DNA from: Marimonas arenosa
Lineage (GTDB): Bacteria > Pseudomonadota > Alphaproteobacteria > Rhodobacterales > Rhodobacteraceae
Assembly: GCF_030848945.1 (NCBI RefSeq)
Contig: NZ_JANHAX010000001.1
Coordinates: 186,001-250,000, forward strand
Direction: 5' to 3'
DNA length: 64,000 bases
Positions 61,052 to 64,000 of the stretch are shown piece after piece; within the stretch, counting starts at the first letter, position 1; each line of letters starts with the position of its first letter. Position numbers and translations under genes: made by a program. The notes below the pieces were generated by a model, which had not been told where the DNA came from, did not search any database, and was given only the letters and a program-made list of their open reading frames with translations.

Positions 61052-61936
61052 AACCTGTTTACGATACGAGATGATCTCGTCCTGCACGAAATCGCGAAAG
61101 GCCGCGATGCGTTTGGAATGCCGCAGTTCCGCGGGAAAGGCGAGGAATACAGGGATTTCGCCCGATTCGATCTCGGGCAAGACGCGAACCAAATTCGGGA
61201 AGTCCTGAATAACATAGTCGGGCAGGACACCGATTCCGAGGTGGTGCAACACGCCCTGCAAAACGCCGAAGTAGTTGTTTACGGTCAGCATCGAAGCGAT
61301 CTCGTAGCTCAGCAGATGCTGCACCAGCGAGGCACCGGCGCCAACCTGGGTTGAGCCGACATTCATGCTGATAAGCCGGTGCTGGTTAAGCTCGTCCAGT
61401 TCGGTCGGCGTGCCTTTGCGGTCCAGGTATTCCGGTGATGCGTACAGCCGCATGTGCACGCCCATCAGGCGTTTGCGGATGAGATCCGCCTGGCTGGGCT
61501 CTTTCATGCGGATTGCCACGTCGGCCTCGCGCATCGGCAGGTCGAGGACGCGTTCCTCGAGCATCAGGTCAATTTTGAGATCGGGGTACTTGTCGTACAG
61601 TGCGGCGAGTCGCGGCGCCAACCAGAGCGTGCCGAAGCCCGTGGTTGTGGTGACCCGCAATTCACCAAACACCTCTTCCTCGCTATCCCGAATGCGGGCG
61701 GTGGCGGTTTCAAGGCGTTTGACCATCGCGCGGGTGGCATCAAACAGAAGCTCGCCCTGTTCTGTCAGAATCAGTCCCCGCGCATGGCGATGAAACAGCG
61801 TCGTGTTGAGGGATTCCTCAAGTGATCTGATCTGCCGCGATACGGCCGACTGGCTGAGATGCAGCGTGTCTCCGGCGTGGGTGAGGCTGCCGGCATCGGC
61901 CACGGCGTGAAAGATTCTGAGCTTGTCCCAATCCAT
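61028..61936 (-). CDS. LysR family transcriptional regulator
   Basis: A 302-residue LTTR. The N-terminal winged helix reads MDWDKLRIFHAVADAGSLTH and LHLSQSAVSRQIRSLEESLN; the rest is the effector-binding fold (TTTTGFGTLWLAPRLAALYD, LHHLGIGVLPDYVI). The start at 61936 matches the family; the open frame runs 36 codons further upstream. It is divergent from the indolepyruvate oxidoreductase gene, with a dyad operator between, so it probably controls that gene in response to an amino-acid-derived acid. Confidence 0.92.
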   Translation of the reverse strand: MDWDKLRIFHAVADAGSLTHAGDTLHLSQSAVSRQIRSLEESLNTTLFHRHARGLILTEQGELLFDATRAMVKRLETATARIRDSEEEVFGELRVTTTTGFGTLWLAPRLAALYDKYPDLKIDLMLEERVLDLPMREADVAIRMKEPSQADLIRKRLMGVHMRLYASPEYLDRKGTPTELDELNQHRLISMNVGSTQVGAGASLVQHLLSYEIASMLTVNNYFGVLQGVLHHLGIGVLPDYVIQDFPNLVRVLPEIESGEIPVFLAFPAELRHSKRIAAFRDFVQDEIISYRKQVKKQSVEQ

Positions 61937-62036
61937 ACGCGTAACTTTCTTGTTGAACCTGCCCGATGCAAGCAATCTCTGATCTTGGGTGAGGTTCTCT
62001 TGCAGACGTGACGTTAGAATGACGAAATTTGATTGG

Positions 62037-62057
62037 TAGGTCAATGATTATGACCTA
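62037..62057. promoter_or_regulatory. Perfect dyad, probable LysR-type operator
   Basis: TAGGTCA and TGACCTA form perfect 7-bp arms around a 7-base spacer, ending 47 bases before the indolepyruvate oxidoreductase start. LTTR boxes are dyads of this size with a T-N11-A core. Confidence 0.6.
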
Positions 62058-62104
62058 AAATGCGCCTATATTGTCCATACGGCATCAGTTGAGGGAAGCG
62101 CGCG

Positions 62105-64000
62105 ATGACCAAACACCAAGTGAGTTTACAGGATCGGTACGATTTGGAGAAATCTCCGGTCCTTCTCAACGGAACCCAGGCTTTGGTGCGCCTGATGCTC
62201 ACCCAGAAATTCCGCGACACGCAGGTGGGGTTGAACACGGCCGGTTACGTGACCGGCTATCGCGGTTCGCCGTTGGGCGCGGTCGACATGATGATGAGCC
62301 GGTCAGAACGGATCCTGACCGGCGCCGACGTCAAGTTCGAGGCCGGGTTGAACGAGGATCTCGCCGCCACGGCGCTGTGGGGCGCGCAGCAGGCTGAACT
62401 ACGCGGCGAGGGTAAATTCCATGGCGTGTTCGGGCTTTGGTACGGCAAGGGGCCGGGCGTTGACCGCTCAGGCGACGTCATGCGCCACGCCAACATGGCT
62501 GGCACCAGCCCCAATGGCGGCGTGCTGATGGCGATGGGCGACGATCACACCGGCGAGTCCTCGACCGTGCTGCACCAGAGCGAATGGGCATTGGTCGATT
62601 GCTACATGCCTGTGGTCAGCCCGGCGGGCGTTCAAGAAATTCTCGATTTCGGCATTTATGGCTATGCCCTGAGCCGCTTTGCCGGGGTCTGGGTTGGTCT
62701 CAAGGTGATGAAAGACACCATCGAGGCCACGGCCGTGGTCGACGGTGACCCGAACCGGATCAAGATCGTGACGCCGAAATTCGAGATGCCCAAGGGCGGG
62801 CTTAACATCCGGTTGATCGACGACAGGATCGAACAGGAAGCGCGTCTCATAGACTACAAGCGCCATGCCGCCGAAGCCTTCGCCCACGCGAACAAGATCG
62901 ACAAGCGGGTCTGGGGCAAGCCGGGCGCCAAGATCGGGCTGGTGAGCCACGGCAAGAACTGGCTCGACCTGGAGCACGCGCTGGCGCTGCTAGGCATCGA
63001 CGCGGCCGAGGCCGAACGGCTGGGCATCACCACCTATAAGGTGGGGCAGGTCTGGCCGCTCGACATGAAGGGCTTTGCCGAATGGGCGGACGGGCTCGAC
63101 TTGATCGTGGTGGTGGAAGAAAAGCGCAAGCTGCTTGAAGTGCAGATCAAGGAAGCGATTTTCGACAACCGCCAGAGCCGTCGCGTCTATGGTTGGCACA
63201 AGGGCCAGTTTGGGGAAGAACTGTTCCCCAGCCGCTGGGCACTCGATCCGGTGATGATTGCGGAAAAACTGGGCGAGATCCTGATTGAGGAGGGGCGCGC
63301 CACCGACGGAATCAAGGCGGGCATGGCCGAGCTTGATCAAGCCCGCCGGGCCGACAATGCCGAGGAGATCGCCAGCCGGCTGGCCTATTTCTGTTCGGGG
63401 TGTCCGCACAACACTTCGACCAAAGTGCCCGACGGCAGCCGAGCCTATGCCGGGATCGGCTGCCACTTCATGGCGCAATGGATGGAGCGAAACACGCTGG
63501 GCTACACCCATATGGGCGGCGAAGGCGCCAACTGGATCGGCGAGGCGCCGTTTTCCAAGCGCGAGCACGTTTTTCAGAACCTCGGCGATGGCACCTATAA
63601 CCACTCTGGCCGCCAGGCGGTTGTTGCCGCCATCGCCAGTGGTGTGAATGTCACTTACAAGATCCTGTTCAACGACGCCGTCGCCATGACCGGTGGTCAG
63701 ACCCACGAGGGCGATCTCTCGGCTGAGCAGATCGCGCGCGAGCTCAAGGCCTTCGGCATTTCCCACGTGGCCCTGGTTTACGACGAGAAAGAGGACATCA
63801 ACCTCGGTGCTTTCCCGGAAAACATCGAAAAACTGGAGCGGGCAGAGCTGGAGGATGTTCAAAAAAGGTACAGAAAAGTGAAAGGTGTATCTGCCATTCT
63901 TTATGTGCAGACCTGTGCTGCGGAAAAACGCCGTCGCCGCAAGCGCGGCACCTTCCCCGATATCGACAAGCGCGTCTTCATCAACACCGATGTCTGCGAA
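62105..64000 (+). CDS. Indolepyruvate ferredoxin oxidoreductase, fused form (5' part)
   Basis: The first 632 codons of a long protein that runs off the window. It begins MTKHQVSLQDRYDLEKSPVL, and the motifs GTQALVRLMLTQKFRD, GYVTGYRGSPLGAVDMMM and the CSGCPHNTST segment with TPP-site GCHFMAQWMERN are those of single-chain indolepyruvate:ferredoxin oxidoreductases. These oxidise aryl pyruvates from aromatic amino-acid breakdown to aryl-acetyl-CoA. The rest should contain the gamma domain. It is divergent from the LysR gene. Confidence 0.93.
   Translation, partial: MTKHQVSLQDRYDLEKSPVLLNGTQALVRLMLTQKFRDTQVGLNTAGYVTGYRGSPLGAVDMMMSRSERILTGADVKFEAGLNEDLAATALWGAQQAELRGEGKFHGVFGLWYGKGPGVDRSGDVMRHANMAGTSPNGGVLMAMGDDHTGESSTVLHQSEWALVDCYMPVVSPAGVQEILDFGIYGYALSRFAGVWVGLKVMKDTIEATAVVDGDPNRIKIVTPKFEMPKGGLNIRLIDDRIEQEARLIDYKRHAAEAFAHANKIDKRVWGKPGAKIGLVSHGKNWLDLEHALALLGIDAAEAERLGITTYKVGQVWPLDMKGFAEWADGLDLIVVVEEKRKLLEVQIKEAIFDNRQSRRVYGWHKGQFGEELFPSRWALDPVMIAEKLGEILIEEGRATDGIKAGMAELDQARRADNAEEIASRLAYFCSGCPHNTSTKVPDGSRAYAGIGCHFMAQWMERNTLGYTHMGGEGANWIGEAPFSKREHVFQNLGDGTYNHSGRQAVVAAIASGVNVTYKILFNDAVAMTGGQTHEGDLSAEQIARELKAFGISHVALVYDEKEDINLGAFPENIEKLERAELEDVQKRYRKVKGVSAILYVQTCAAEKRRRRKRGTFPDIDKRVFINTDVCE

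Overview
The window reads as chromosome of an alphaproteobacterium of the order Rhodobacterales (Roseobacter/Rhodobacter group). The pointers are high GC, adjacent sciP and ctrA, a CtrA-type box and a GANTC site before ctrA, an RNase E with a long charged insertion in its N-terminal half, a fused indolepyruvate ferredoxin oxidoreductase, an Entner-Doudoroff type zwf-pgl-pgi operon, and the envelope run pyrH-frr-uppS-cdsA-dxr-rseP-bamA-skp-fabZ-lpxA-lpxI-lpxB. No rRNA, tRNA, CRISPR array, insertion sequence or prophage was found. Most genes are housekeeping.

Layout. 1-4.5 kb: tail of a DctD-type regulator, an FkbM methyltransferase, and rne with a long leader. 4.5-8.2 kb: tusA-like gene, ccdA, mnmA, sciP, ctrA. 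8.3-15.7 kb: ligA (with an unusual insertion), recG, a 40-residue membrane protein behind a LexA-like box, tyrS, anmK. 15.9-20.8 kb: a radical SAM gene divergent from zwf-pgl-pgi. 20.9-24.6 kb: xth, then a three-gene unit made of a 174-residue protein with eight FSSGA(AP) repeats, a 365-residue protein of unknown function and an EamA transporter. 24.6-30.2 kb: erpA, dgt, a FemAB/GNAT-like gene, a 44-residue membrane protein, ssb, a lytic transglycosylase, a VOC protein and an unknown tail-anchored protein. 30.2-38.1 kb: a peptide-type ABC importer with an AraC regulator. 38.1-51.5 kb: miaA, then translation, isoprenoid, phospholipid, outer-membrane assembly and lipid A genes in one long co-oriented run. 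51.7-54.3 kb: a membrane alpha/beta hydrolase overlapping a cytochrome P450. 54.3-57.7 kb: purL, a Cys-rich protein that seems to start at CTG, bolA and grxD. 57.9-64 kb: a DUF302 protein, a PLP lyase with an M24 peptidase, and a LysR regulator divergent from the indolepyruvate oxidoreductase.

The strongest candidate for an undescribed system is 22038-24619. A precursor-like repeat protein with near-perfect 60-bp tandem units is followed by an uncharacterised protein and, with a 4-bp overlap, by a 10-helix transporter. This gene order fits a multi-core peptide that is modified and exported, though no known modification enzyme is visible. Other points worth following are the LexA-like box before a tiny membrane protein (12900-13104), the CTG-started eight-cysteine protein in the Grx/BolA operon, the LigA insertion, AraC-style direct repeats at 37158-37194, and a perfect dyad before the indolepyruvate oxidoreductase gene.
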